Counted from the first letter of the stretch, positions 1 to 5,367 are shown. The stretch is 6,144 nucleotides of DNA from an uncultured Eubacteriales bacterium (GCA_902803675.1 CADCQZ010000061.1:1-6144), one strand, 5' to 3'. Made by a program: numbers and translations. Notes: generated by a model not told the origin, from the letters alone.

Positions 1-85
1 CATGCTTTGAAATTGAGCCGAACCGCCGGATGCCGAACGGCACGTCCGGTGGTGTGAGAGGGAGATTAATTTCTCCCTACTCGAT
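1..85 (+). mobile_element. Group II intron (IIC-type), 3' end only
   Basis: This is the 3' terminal part of a self-splicing mobile retroelement. The stretch matches the domain V and VI layout familiar from bacterial group IIC introns. The intron body and the reverse transcriptase/maturase gene would lie to the left, outside the window. Domain VI leaves a bulged A at 79 on the 3' side of its stem. That is 7 nt from an end at T85, or 8 nt if the end is T86, the usual branch-point distance, and this is how the boundary was set. The TGA at 8-10 may be the stop of the maturase gene, but too few codons are visible to call it. The intron end lies 16 bp from the stop codon of the convergent beta-mannosidase gene. 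IIC introns are known to insert just after terminator hairpins, so an intergenic site is expected. The 5' exon and the full length cannot be seen. Confidence 0.85.
21..82 (+). ncRNA. Group II intron ribozyme domains V and VI
   Basis: Domain V folds as ACCGC (22-26) with GTGGT (49-53), CGGA (27-30) with TCCG (45-48), the two-base bulge CG (43-44), and TGCC (31-34) with GGCA (39-42) closing a GAAC loop. The catalytic triad position reads CGC (24-26) rather than the AGC of most group II introns, a variant known in IIC introns. Domain VI folds as GAG (56-58) with CTC (80-82), A59 with T78, and GGGAGA (60-65) with TCTCCC (72-77). A79 is left bulged as the presumed branch nucleotide. All pairings were read directly from the sequence. 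Both catalytic domains look intact, so this end does not appear degraded. Confidence 0.85.
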
Positions 86-101
86 TGCGCTGTACCGGTG
101 C

Positions 102-2537
102 TTACTCAAGGATGACCGTGCCCGGGAAATAGCTGGTGATCTCCAGCTGTTCTCTGAACGCGTCCGGCGTGAGGCCTGCCCTGCCCACCGTGACGGTCAC
201 CTCCTGACCCGGGTGCAGGTCGAACCAGTTGTCACTGAACACGGCGTCCGCGTCCTTCAGGGACAGCCTCAGCCCCTTGACGAATCGGTCCGCCGTCAGG
301 GCCACGGCGTATCCGGCTTCCGTAACGGTGACGCGGGCACGCACTTCGGCCGGCAGGAAATCAAAGGACTTGGGCCGCACGAAGAGCGTGGTGCCGCGGC
401 TGATCACGTTCCCGTCCTTTATGAGCGCGTATTCCAGGTACCGGCTCCTCGGAGCGCCGGTGATGCTCAGATCGTTCTTCAGGTCGAGGGTCATGACGGA
501 AACGGAGGAAAGGGCCGGTGAAACGGCGTCCGCGGACCAGACTCTCAGCACCTCGCCCGCCCGGTCACGCAGGCGGCATACGATACTCAGCTGTTCATCC
601 GCCCGGGTATCGTTGATCACGTAAAACACCGGCCGCGCGGGATCCAAGTCGTCGCAGGACAAAAGGATGGGCGCGTAGAAACGCTTTGCCGCGTAGTGCA
701 GGGCCTTCCACCGGCCGAACACATCGATGCTGCTCCAGGAGATCACGGGGCAGGAGTCGTTCACCTGCCAGTAGGCGGATCCCATGCACCGGCCCCGCGA
801 CCGGCGCATGTGCTCCACGTCGAAGCGGATCGAGTCCGCCTGAACGGTCTGTGAGCAGTAGATGAGCCGTTCCATGTCCCGGGGATAATTCACCATCTGG
901 CCCAGGTAATACAGGAGTTTCTCCGTGCCCTGGGCACATTTCTGATGGCTCTCCATCAGATGCCCGCAAAGGTCCTGTTCCTCTCCGGCGAAGTACCGGA
1001 CGGTCCTGATATCCGGGAGGCTCTCGAAACCGTACTCCGAGCAGAAGCGGTAGTGATGCTTCCTGAAATCCTCGATGGGCTTGAAGCCGTGCCATACGGA
1101 CCAGTAATGCATGTCGCCGGCATCCTCGGCCTCGGGGTTTATAAAGCCGCCGCCGGAAGAGGGGGAGGAGGGCCAGTAGAAAGTATCGGGGTCTTCCTGA
1201 GAAAGGATCTCGGGGATGATCTTCTCAAACAGGGTCAGATAGTCCGCGCGCGCTTCCGGATCTTCCGGGAGGCCCCAGCCCGTCCACGCGGTCTCGATCT
1301 CGTTGTTGCCGCACCACAGGGCCAGGGAGGGATGGTCCCGCAGCCGGATCACATTGTCCCTGATCTCGGCGCGGACCGTTTTTTCAAAGTCAGGCGTCAG
1401 GCGGTATGCGGAGCAGGCAAACATAAAGTCCTGCCAGACGGCGATGCCGTTCTCGTCACAGAGATCATAAAAGGCGTCACCGGGATAGAACCCGCCGCCC
1501 CACACCCGGATGAAATTATAGTTGGCGTCAACGCAGGCCTTCAGGGTGCGCGTCACTCTTTCCTTCGTGCAGCGCGGGAGGAGCTGGTCGTCCGGGATAT
1601 AGTCGGCCCCCATGGCGAAGAATCTCACGCCGTTGTTCATCAGGCAGAACTCCTGTCCCCAGGCGTCCTTTTCCCTGGACACGGTCAGGGTGCGCAGGCC
1701 GATCCGGCTCTCCTTCTCGTCCAGCACCGCGCCGTCAAGGCGCAGCGTGACCCGGCTGCGGTACAGCGGCTGCGGGCCCAGGCCCCGTACCCACCAGAGC
1801 TCGGGGTCCGGAATGCGGATCTCGGCGCGGCCGGATATGAGCGCGGCACGGTATGTCTGCCCGCCGGGCGCGGTCACGGTCCACTCCGCCTCGATCCCCG
1901 GGGCCCACAGGTCCAGGTCGGCAAGGCAGGTCAGTGTCACACAGCCCTTTTCATGCTGCTGGGCATAGCGGACGGAAAGGATGCGTCCGCCGGTGTAACC
2001 CATCAGCGTCACATCCCGCCAGATGCCCATGTCGGGCAGTTTGATGCCCCAGTCCCAGCCGAAGGTGGAATGGGCCTTGCGCATCCAGGGATAGCCCTCG
2101 ATGGCCTGATCCACGCCCCACAGGGGCCTTTCCCGCTGCATTTTCGCTATGTACCGGGTGGGGGATGAAATGTTAAGGCGCAGGAGGTGTTCCTGCCCTT
2201 TATCGCCGGGCGGAAGGGGGAATTCCCAGGCCCGGTGCATATTGTCCGTGTGCCCCAGGGGTGTCCCGTCCCAGCTCACGTCGGAAAGCGTGTCGATCCC
2301 GTCGAATCGCAGCACGATCCTGTCAGCCTGGCGAAGGTCCTCCGGCAGCACGACTTTTCGTTCGAACACCGTGTCCTCGTCGGAAAGGGGCGTGGCGGTC
2401 ACCTCGTTTTCGCCCACATACGGATCGGGGATCGCTCCGGCGTTGATAAGCGTATCGTACATCGAGCAGGGGATCCGGCAGGGGTACGCGGTCCCCCGAA
2501 AAGTCATGGTCCAGTCGTCATTCAGGTCGATCTTCAT
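102..2537 (-). CDS. Glycoside hydrolase family 2 beta-mannosidase
   Basis: Predicted exo-acting beta-mannosidase that removes mannose from the non-reducing end of beta-mannosides such as manno-oligosaccharides. It is 811 residues long, usual for the compact bacterial GH2 beta-mannosidases. The order is an N-terminal sugar-binding beta-sandwich (about 1-180, with the family motif DPYVGENE at 38-45), an Ig-like domain (about 181-285), a TIM barrel (about 286-620) and C-terminal beta domains. In the barrel, RVWGGGFY is at 344-351. The acid/base is predicted as Glu413 in WCGNNE and the nucleophile as Glu501 in SEYGF; YWQVND is at 589-594. The C-terminal SDNWFDLHPGQ (768-778) is also typical of the family. 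There is no signal peptide, so it should act in the cytoplasm on imported oligosaccharides. The ATG has a good GGGAGG site 6 nt upstream. It lies 24 bp after the phosphatase gene on the same strand and probably shares its transcript. Family assignment is firm; mannose specificity is inferred from the motifs. Confidence 0.93.
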   Translation of the reverse strand: MKIDLNDDWTMTFRGTAYPCRIPCSMYDTLINAGAIPDPYVGENEVTATPLSDEDTVFERKVVLPEDLRQADRIVLRFDGIDTLSDVSWDGTPLGHTDNMHRAWEFPLPPGDKGQEHLLRLNISSPTRYIAKMQRERPLWGVDQAIEGYPWMRKAHSTFGWDWGIKLPDMGIWRDVTLMGYTGGRILSVRYAQQHEKGCVTLTCLADLDLWAPGIEAEWTVTAPGGQTYRAALISGRAEIRIPDPELWWVRGLGPQPLYRSRVTLRLDGAVLDEKESRIGLRTLTVSREKDAWGQEFCLMNNGVRFFAMGADYIPDDQLLPRCTKERVTRTLKACVDANYNFIRVWGGGFYPGDAFYDLCDENGIAVWQDFMFACSAYRLTPDFEKTVRAEIRDNVIRLRDHPSLALWCGNNEIETAWTGWGLPEDPEARADYLTLFEKIIPEILSQEDPDTFYWPSSPSSGGGFINPEAEDAGDMHYWSVWHGFKPIEDFRKHHYRFCSEYGFESLPDIRTVRYFAGEEQDLCGHLMESHQKCAQGTEKLLYYLGQMVNYPRDMERLIYCSQTVQADSIRFDVEHMRRSRGRCMGSAYWQVNDSCPVISWSSIDVFGRWKALHYAAKRFYAPILLSCDDLDPARPVFYVINDTRADEQLSIVCRLRDRAGEVLRVWSADAVSPALSSVSVMTLDLKNDLSITGAPRSRYLEYALIKDGNVISRGTTLFVRPKSFDFLPAEVRARVTVTEAGYAVALTADRFVKGLRLSLKDADAVFSDNWFDLHPGQEVTVTVGRAGLTPDAFREQLEITSYFPGTVILE

Positions 2538-2543
2538 AAGCTT

Positions 2544-2549
2544 CCTCCC
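2544..2549 (-). promoter_or_regulatory. Ribosome binding site of the beta-mannosidase gene
   Basis: GGGAGG on the minus strand, followed by a 6-nt AAGCTT spacer and then ATG. It lies inside the 24-bp gap after the phosphatase stop codon. No separate promoter is visible in this gap, which supports co-transcription. Confidence 0.8.
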
Positions 2550-2561
2550 GGTCTTTCCTGT

Positions 2562-3251
2562 TTATTCGGATATCTGCTGGATCTTCGGGCCCTGTTCCCC
2601 GGAACTCAAATGGGCGGCGTCGTTGAAAAGAGCGAGCCTGGGGTGGATGTACTGTCCCGGCCGCACCGGGAAGTCCAGGATGGTGACGGAGGTGAAGTCA
2701 AAGGTCATCACCGTGCACATATAGGGGAAGGGCAGCTTCAGGATGTGGGACAGGGCGCAGGCCCCGGAGCCGCCGTGGCTGAAAAGGGCGATGGTCTCGT
2801 CCCGGCCGAACTCGCACAGATACCGGTTCCCGTCATGTCTGTACCCGTGGGCCAGGGTGAGGCCGTCGATCTGACGGGCGATCATATCATAGTAGTCCAC
2901 CGCGGTGTTCCCGTCGAACCAGGGATGCCTGCGCCAGTCGCCGGCGAAAAAGTCATAGTCCTCCTGGCTGATCATCATATCGCCCAGGGTCCATGGGTGG
3001 CCTTTGAAGGGGATGCCCTCGCCGCCCCAGGAGATCTCGTGCATATAATCGAGCCGGCGGATCTCAAGCCCCAGCAGCTCCGCTGTGAAGGCGGCGGTCT
3101 CCATGGCCCGGCCGTTGGGGGAGGAATAGATCGTGGTGATCCCCTCCCGGCTCAGCCGTTTCGCCGCCGCCGCGGCCTGCTGCCTTCCCGCGGGGGTCAG
3201 GCAGTCGTGCTCGTAATCGGGATCACCGTGCCGTACAAAGATCATGCGCAT
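2562..3251 (-). CDS. Histidine phosphatase superfamily protein (phosphoglycerate mutase-like)
   Basis: A 229-residue member of the histidine phosphatase superfamily, which removes phosphate through a phosphohistidine intermediate. The catalytic motif is RHG at 7-9, with His8 the predicted nucleophile. Arg48 lies in SPNGRAMET (44-52), Glu72 in HEISWG is the likely proton donor, and the second histidine, His159, is in FSHGG. All core residues are therefore present. No signal peptide or membrane segment is seen, so it should be cytoplasmic. The first ATG is preferred because GGGAGG lies 5 nt upstream; an in-frame ATG at codon 3 would leave a spacing of 11 nt. It is first in a probable two-gene operon with the beta-mannosidase, with a predicted promoter at 3308-3337. 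That context hints at a sugar-phosphate substrate, but members of this superfamily act on many phosphoesters and the real substrate cannot be read from the sequence. Confidence 0.88.
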   Translation of the reverse strand: MRMIFVRHGDPDYEHDCLTPAGRQQAAAAAKRLSREGITTIYSSPNGRAMETAAFTAELLGLEIRRLDYMHEISWGGEGIPFKGHPWTLGDMMISQEDYDFFAGDWRRHPWFDGNTAVDYYDMIARQIDGLTLAHGYRHDGNRYLCEFGRDETIALFSHGGSGACALSHILKLPFPYMCTVMTFDFTSVTILDFPVRPGQYIHPRLALFNDAAHLSSGEQGPKIQQISE

Positions 3252-3263
3252 GGGGCCCTCCCT

Positions 3264-3285
3264 GCGGGCCGTGGCCGCGGCCCGT
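3264..3285 (-). promoter_or_regulatory. GC-rich hairpin in the phosphatase leader
   Basis: GGGCCG (3266-3271) pairs with CGGCCC (3278-3283) around a 6-nt loop, and C3265/G3284 extends the stem. It lies in the predicted 5' untranslated region, a few bases before the ribosome binding site of the phosphatase gene. No run of T follows, so it does not look like an intrinsic terminator. A role in mRNA stability or translation is only a possibility. Confidence 0.4.
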
Positions 3286-3298
3286 TCCTGACAGGATA
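3286..3298 (-). promoter_or_regulatory. Candidate operator site A (TCCTG-A-CAGGA dyad)
   Basis: Perfect 5+1+5 inverted repeat at 3286-3296, starting about 4 nt downstream of the predicted transcription start of the phosphatase-mannosidase operon. Read on the minus strand it contains TATCCTGTCAG, which matches TATCCTGTGAG in the leader of the divergent GH27 gene at 10 of 11 positions. The one-base centre makes an RNA hairpin unlikely and a protein-binding DNA site more likely. ATCCTGTCAG also occurs inside the mannosidase gene (2317-2326), so chance is possible. Confidence 0.3.
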
Positions 3299-3307
3299 TG
3301 ATGTGTG

Positions 3308-3337
3308 ATTCTATCCCCGGGGAAGGCGGGATGTCAA
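3308..3337 (-). promoter_or_regulatory. Predicted sigma-A-type promoter of the phosphatase-mannosidase operon
   Basis: On the minus strand, TTGACA (3337-3332) is a perfect -35 box. It is followed by an 18-bp spacer and TAGAAT (3313-3308), a -10 box with five of six consensus bases. Transcription would start near 3301, giving a leader of about 50 nt. The spacer contains the palindrome CCCCGGGG (3315-3322). Confidence 0.65.
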
Positions 3338-3380
3338 TCGGTAGCGGAGGTTTTCTTCATCCCGGCCCTGTGCGGAGCGG

Positions 3381-3409
3381 TTTACTCCGGCGGGCAAATG
3401 TGATATGAT
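3381..3409 (+). promoter_or_regulatory. Predicted promoter of the GH27 gene
   Basis: TTTACT (3381-3386) as a weak -35 box, a 17-bp spacer, and TATGAT (3404-3409) as the -10 box. TG at 3401-3402 gives an extended -10 (TGATATGAT), which would compensate for the weak -35. Transcription would start near 3416, leaving a leader of about 68 nt. Confidence 0.6.
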
Positions 3410-3424
3410 CGTAAAAACGAAGAT

Positions 3425-3448
3425 AGGATGATAAACGTATCCTGTGAG
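3425..3448 (+). promoter_or_regulatory. Candidate operator site B in the GH27 leader
   Basis: AGGAT (3425-3429) and ATCCT (3439-3443) form an inverted repeat with a 9-bp centre just downstream of the predicted start. The right arm lies in TATCCTGTGAG (3438-3448), which resembles the motif in the leader of the divergent operon. Arms of only five bases are weak evidence by themselves. The matching motif on the other side of the control region is what makes it worth listing. Confidence 0.25.
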
Positions 3449-3483
3449 ACCGACGGACGCGGAATAAGCGGAAAGGGAAAACG

Positions 3484-4719
3484 ATGACCAAATACCCGCC
3501 TATGGGATGGAACAGCTGGGACTGCTACGGCGCGGCGGTGACCGAGGATATCGTCCGCCGGAACGCGGATTATATGGCGGAGCACCTGAAGATATTCGGC
3601 TGGGAATACATCGTGGTGGACATCCAGTGGTATCAGCCCACGGCTTCCAGCCACGCCTACGAGCCTTTTGCCGATCTGACCATGGACGCCTACGGGCGGC
3701 TGATGCCCGCGGTGAACCGTTTTCCCTCGTCGGCGGGCGGCCGGGGGTTCGGCCCTCTGGCGGAGTATGTGCATTCTCTGGGGCTGAAATTCGGCATCCA
3801 TATCATGCGGGGCCTGCCCAGGATGGCCGCCCACCGTCATCTGCCCATCTGCGGCAGCGGATACACCTGCGATACGGCCGCCGATCCCAATTCGATCTGC
3901 CAGTGGAACCCGGATATGTACGGCCTGAAGGCGGATCGGCCCGCGGCGAAGGCTTATTACGACAGCATCTTCGCCCTGTACGCCTCCTGGGGCGTGGATC
4001 TTGTGAAGGGCGACGATATCGCCCGGGAGTATCCGCGCTGTGAGAAGGAGATCGAGATCATCTCCGGCGCTGCCCGGAGCTGCGGACGGGACATGGTTTT
4101 GAGCCTGTCACCGGGCCCCGCGCCCCTTGAGCGGGCGGAGCATCTGAAGAGATACGCCGATATGTGGCGCATCACCGACGATCTCTGGGACGAATGGAAA
4201 CTGGTGAAAGCCATGTTCGAAAGGGCGGAAAAATGGTGCATCCACTCCGGGCCCGGCCACTGGCCTGATGCGGACATGCTGCCCATCGGCGCACTGAGGC
4301 AGTGCAGCCCCGGGAAGGGCTGGACCCGGCTGACTCATGCCGAGCAGCGCACCATGATGACCCTGTGGTGCATGATGCGCTCACCGCTGATGATCGGCGG
4401 GGATCTGCCGCTCAACGACGATTTCACACTGGAACTCATCACCAATCCCGACGTGCTCAGGATCGAAAAGGAGAGCTGGTGCGCCCGGCCGCTTTATACC
4501 CTGGAAGAGGAAGCTGTCTGGCTGGCGCCCCGTATGGACGGAAAAGGTGTATACGTTGCTGCCTTCAACCTTTCCGACGTTGAACGGGTGATCCGTGTGA
4601 GTCTGCCGGGGGAAAGGCCCTTCAGTACCGCGAAAGAACTGTGGACCGGAAAAGACGGGGATGAGCTCTGCGCGGAGCTGCCGGCCCACGACGCGGCCGT
4701 GTGGCGTCTTCAGTGGTGA
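3484..4719 (+). CDS. Glycoside hydrolase family 27 enzyme (alpha-galactosidase-like)
   Basis: A 411-residue retaining glycosidase with a TIM barrel that starts almost at the first residue (PPMGWNSWDCYG, 5-16) and a C-terminal beta domain from about 325. There is no signal peptide, so it should be cytoplasmic. Matched by eye to human alpha-galactosidase A, the nucleophile is Asp177 (LVKGDD), the acid/base Asp233 (WRITDD), and a substrate-binding Asp is Asp264 (GPGHWPDADM). The pair of aspartates that reads the galactose 4- and 6-hydroxyls (DDCW) becomes DIQW here, with Ile47 in the second position. The CEW segment that contacts the sugar 2-hydroxyl is replaced by SLSPGPA (207-213). An insertion with three cysteines spans about 110-150. 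The GH27 fold and mechanism are firm. Alpha-galactosidase activity is only one option, beside beta-L-arabinopyranosidase or another specificity. An AAGGG site lies 6 nt before the ATG. The gene is divergent from the phosphatase-mannosidase operon. Confidence 0.9.
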   Translation: MTKYPPMGWNSWDCYGAAVTEDIVRRNADYMAEHLKIFGWEYIVVDIQWYQPTASSHAYEPFADLTMDAYGRLMPAVNRFPSSAGGRGFGPLAEYVHSLGLKFGIHIMRGLPRMAAHRHLPICGSGYTCDTAADPNSICQWNPDMYGLKADRPAAKAYYDSIFALYASWGVDLVKGDDIAREYPRCEKEIEIISGAARSCGRDMVLSLSPGPAPLERAEHLKRYADMWRITDDLWDEWKLVKAMFERAEKWCIHSGPGHWPDADMLPIGALRQCSPGKGWTRLTHAEQRTMMTLWCMMRSPLMIGGDLPLNDDFTLELITNPDVLRIEKESWCARPLYTLEEEAVWLAPRMDGKGVYVAAFNLSDVERVIRVSLPGERPFSTAKELWTGKDGDELCAELPAHDAAVWRLQW

Positions 4720-4741
4720 CAGATATGTTTCCGGGCATATG

Positions 4742-4776
4742 AAAACAGGCTGCCCCGCAAAGGGACAGCCTGTTTT
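4742..4776. terminator. Bidirectional intrinsic terminator between GH27 and rpmB
   Basis: AAAACAGGCTG (4742-4752) and CAGCCTGTTTT (4766-4776) are perfect complements. A further three pairs (CCC 4754-4756 with GGG 4762-4764) close a GCAAA loop. Runs of T leave the stem on both strands, so it can end the GH27 transcript (+) and the rpmB transcript (-), which converge here. Confidence 0.88.
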
Positions 4777-4788
4777 ATCAGCTGTTTC

Positions 4789-5028
4789 TCAGGCTTCGAC
4801 GACGCTCTGGCCTTCGGCCACGGGCACCTTGAGCTCACGGACGGCGCGCTGAACGGCCCCGGTCCTCAGGCAGCGGGTGCACACGTTCAGATGAGTGGTC
4901 GTGCCGTCGAGCACCACGCGGACCCTCTGCACATTGGGTGCCCAGGTCCGGTTGCTCTTCCGGTTGGAATGGCTCACATTATGCCCGGTCATCAAGCCCT
5001 TGTTGCACACTTCACAATACTTGCCCAT
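4789..5028 (-). CDS. rpmB: 50S ribosomal protein L28
   Basis: Structural protein of the large ribosomal subunit. The N-terminus MGKYCEVCNKGLMTGHNVSH and the following SNRKSNRTWAPNVQRVRV are highly typical of bacterial L28. Two CxxC pairs (Cys5/Cys8 and Cys50/Cys53) form the zinc ribbon of the cysteine-containing version of L28. The start is set at the ATG ending at 5028, not the in-frame ATG seven codons upstream: GGAGGG lies 6 nt before it, and L28 proteins begin here. That gives 79 residues, against about 60-65 for most Firmicutes L28 proteins; the extra length is a C-terminal tail after about residue 63. It is a single-gene unit with its own promoter, convergent with the GH27 gene and sharing its terminator. 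Confidence 0.97.
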   Translation of the reverse strand: MGKYCEVCNKGLMTGHNVSHSNRKSNRTWAPNVQRVRVVLDGTTTHLNVCTRCLRTGAVQRAVRELKVPVAEGQSVVEA

Positions 5029-5034
5029 TTTAAA

Positions 5035-5040
5035 CCCTCC
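5035..5040 (-). promoter_or_regulatory. Ribosome binding site that fixes the rpmB start
   Basis: GGAGGG on the minus strand, then TTTAAA, then ATG at 5028-5026. It overlaps the codons that a longer reading from 5049 would use, so the longer start is unlikely. Confidence 0.88.
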
Positions 5041-5094
5041 GAAATCCATTCAATCGACTACGGCTGATAGCCAGTAAATCCAAACAGCCTTAAG

Positions 5095-5123
5095 ATTATA
5101 CACTAATTCTGACAGACACGCAA
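5095..5123 (-). promoter_or_regulatory. Predicted rpmB promoter
   Basis: On the minus strand, TTGCGT (5123-5118), a 17-bp spacer and a perfect TATAAT (5100-5095). Transcription would start near 5088, giving a leader of about 60 nt. A small GGCT-GAT-AGCC inverted repeat (5062-5072) lies in this leader. No recognisable riboswitch or L28-specific element is seen. Confidence 0.65.
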
Positions 5124-5178
5124 GGGATAATTCCTGTTTTTTGAAAAGATTTTTTATAAAAAGGAAACGAACTTGACT

Positions 5179-5202
5179 CGGACAACTGTTGACATTTGTC
5201 CG
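5179..5202. promoter_or_regulatory. 24-bp dyad over the -35 box of the tRNA promoter (candidate operator)
   Basis: The left arm CGGACAACTGT (5179-5189) and right arm ACATTTGTCCG (5192-5202) pair at 10 of 11 positions around a central TG. The dyad covers the TTGACA -35 box at 5189-5194. That geometry fits a site for a dimeric repressor or other DNA-binding protein. I do not recognise the consensus of any named regulator in it. Confidence 0.45.
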
Positions 5203-5217
5203 CCGATGTGGTATAAA
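5189..5217 (+). promoter_or_regulatory. Strong predicted promoter of the tRNA-Arg gene
   Basis: Perfect -35 box TTGACA (5189-5194), 17-bp spacer, and TATAAA (5212-5217) preceded by TGG (5209-5211), an extended -10. Transcription should start around 5224, about five bases before the mature tRNA. A near-consensus promoter is usual for stable RNA genes. Confidence 0.85.
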
Positions 5218-5228
5218 ATTATGCGCAT

Positions 5229-5305
5229 GCGCTCGTAGCTCAGCTGGATAGAGTGTCAGACTCCGACTCTGGAGGCCGCGCGTTCGAATCGCGCCGGGCG
5301 CACCA
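5229..5305 (+). tRNA. tRNA-Arg, anticodon CCG
   Basis: Reads arginine codon CGG. The 77-nt gene folds as a full cloverleaf. The acceptor stem is GCGCTCG (5229-5235) with CGGGCGC (5295-5301), including one G-U pair. The D stem is GCTC with GAGT (5238-5241, 5251-5254). The anticodon stem is TCAGA with TCTGG (5256-5260, 5268-5272), and the loop CTCCGAC places CCG at 5263-5265 after the invariant T. The variable loop has five bases. The T arm is GCGCG with CGCGC around TTCGAAT. The discriminator is A5302 and the CCA end is encoded (5303-5305). It is a single gene with its own promoter and terminator. No phage-like genes or second copy of its 3' end are visible, so there is no sign of an integrated element at this tRNA. 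Confidence 0.97.
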
Positions 5306-5346
5306 AAAACCCCGTGGAACAGATCGTTCCGCGGGGCTTTCTTTTT
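5306..5346. terminator. Bidirectional intrinsic terminator after the tRNA
   Basis: CCCCGTGGAAC (5310-5320) pairs with GTTCCGCGGGG (5326-5336) along 11 positions, including one T-G pair, around the loop AGATC. TTTCTTTTT (5338-5346) follows on the plus strand to end the tRNA transcript. The A-run at 5305-5309 gives a T-run on the minus strand, so it can also end the converging PIG-L transcript. Confidence 0.92.
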
Positions 5347-5367
5347 CGGGCGATGAGGCCCGGGCGG

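Noticed and set aside
1..10. Possible last codons of the intron maturase (ATG CTT TGA)
   Set aside because: Two sense codons and a stop cannot be tied to a protein family, so no coding feature was called.
30..521. Open frame of 163 codons starting in the intron end
   Set aside because: It translates the structured RNA of intron domains V and VI and then the antisense strand of the mannosidase gene. Such peptides at group II intron ends are a familiar annotation artefact.
945..2168. Long open frame of 407 codons on the plus strand, opposite the beta-mannosidase gene
   Set aside because: It is antisense to a gene with clear catalytic motifs, its translation has no recognisable domain, and long antisense frames are common in GC-rich coding DNA.
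2187..3308. Open frame of 373 codons on the plus strand across the phosphatase gene and the mannosidase start
   Set aside because: It runs through two real genes and their intergenic gap and gives a low-complexity Gly/Val/Pro-rich translation, as expected for a shadow frame.
3409..3420. TCGT-AAAA-ACGA inverted repeat at the predicted GH27 transcription start
   Set aside because: The arms have only four bases and nothing elsewhere in the window repeats it, so it was not listed as an operator.
5029..5049. Upstream ATG giving L28 seven more residues
   Set aside because: The added codons overlap the strong GGAGGG ribosome binding site, and L28 proteins begin at the downstream methionine.
5123..5142. 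Small hairpin (AGGGA/TTCCT) followed by six T, like a terminator
   Set aside because: The stem has only five pairs with one G-T and a three-base loop. It lies between two divergent promoters, where no transcript needs to end.
5283..5305. 3' end of the tRNA-Arg as an attachment site for an integrated element
   Set aside because: No second copy of the tRNA 3' end, no integrase and no phage-like gene is visible in the window.
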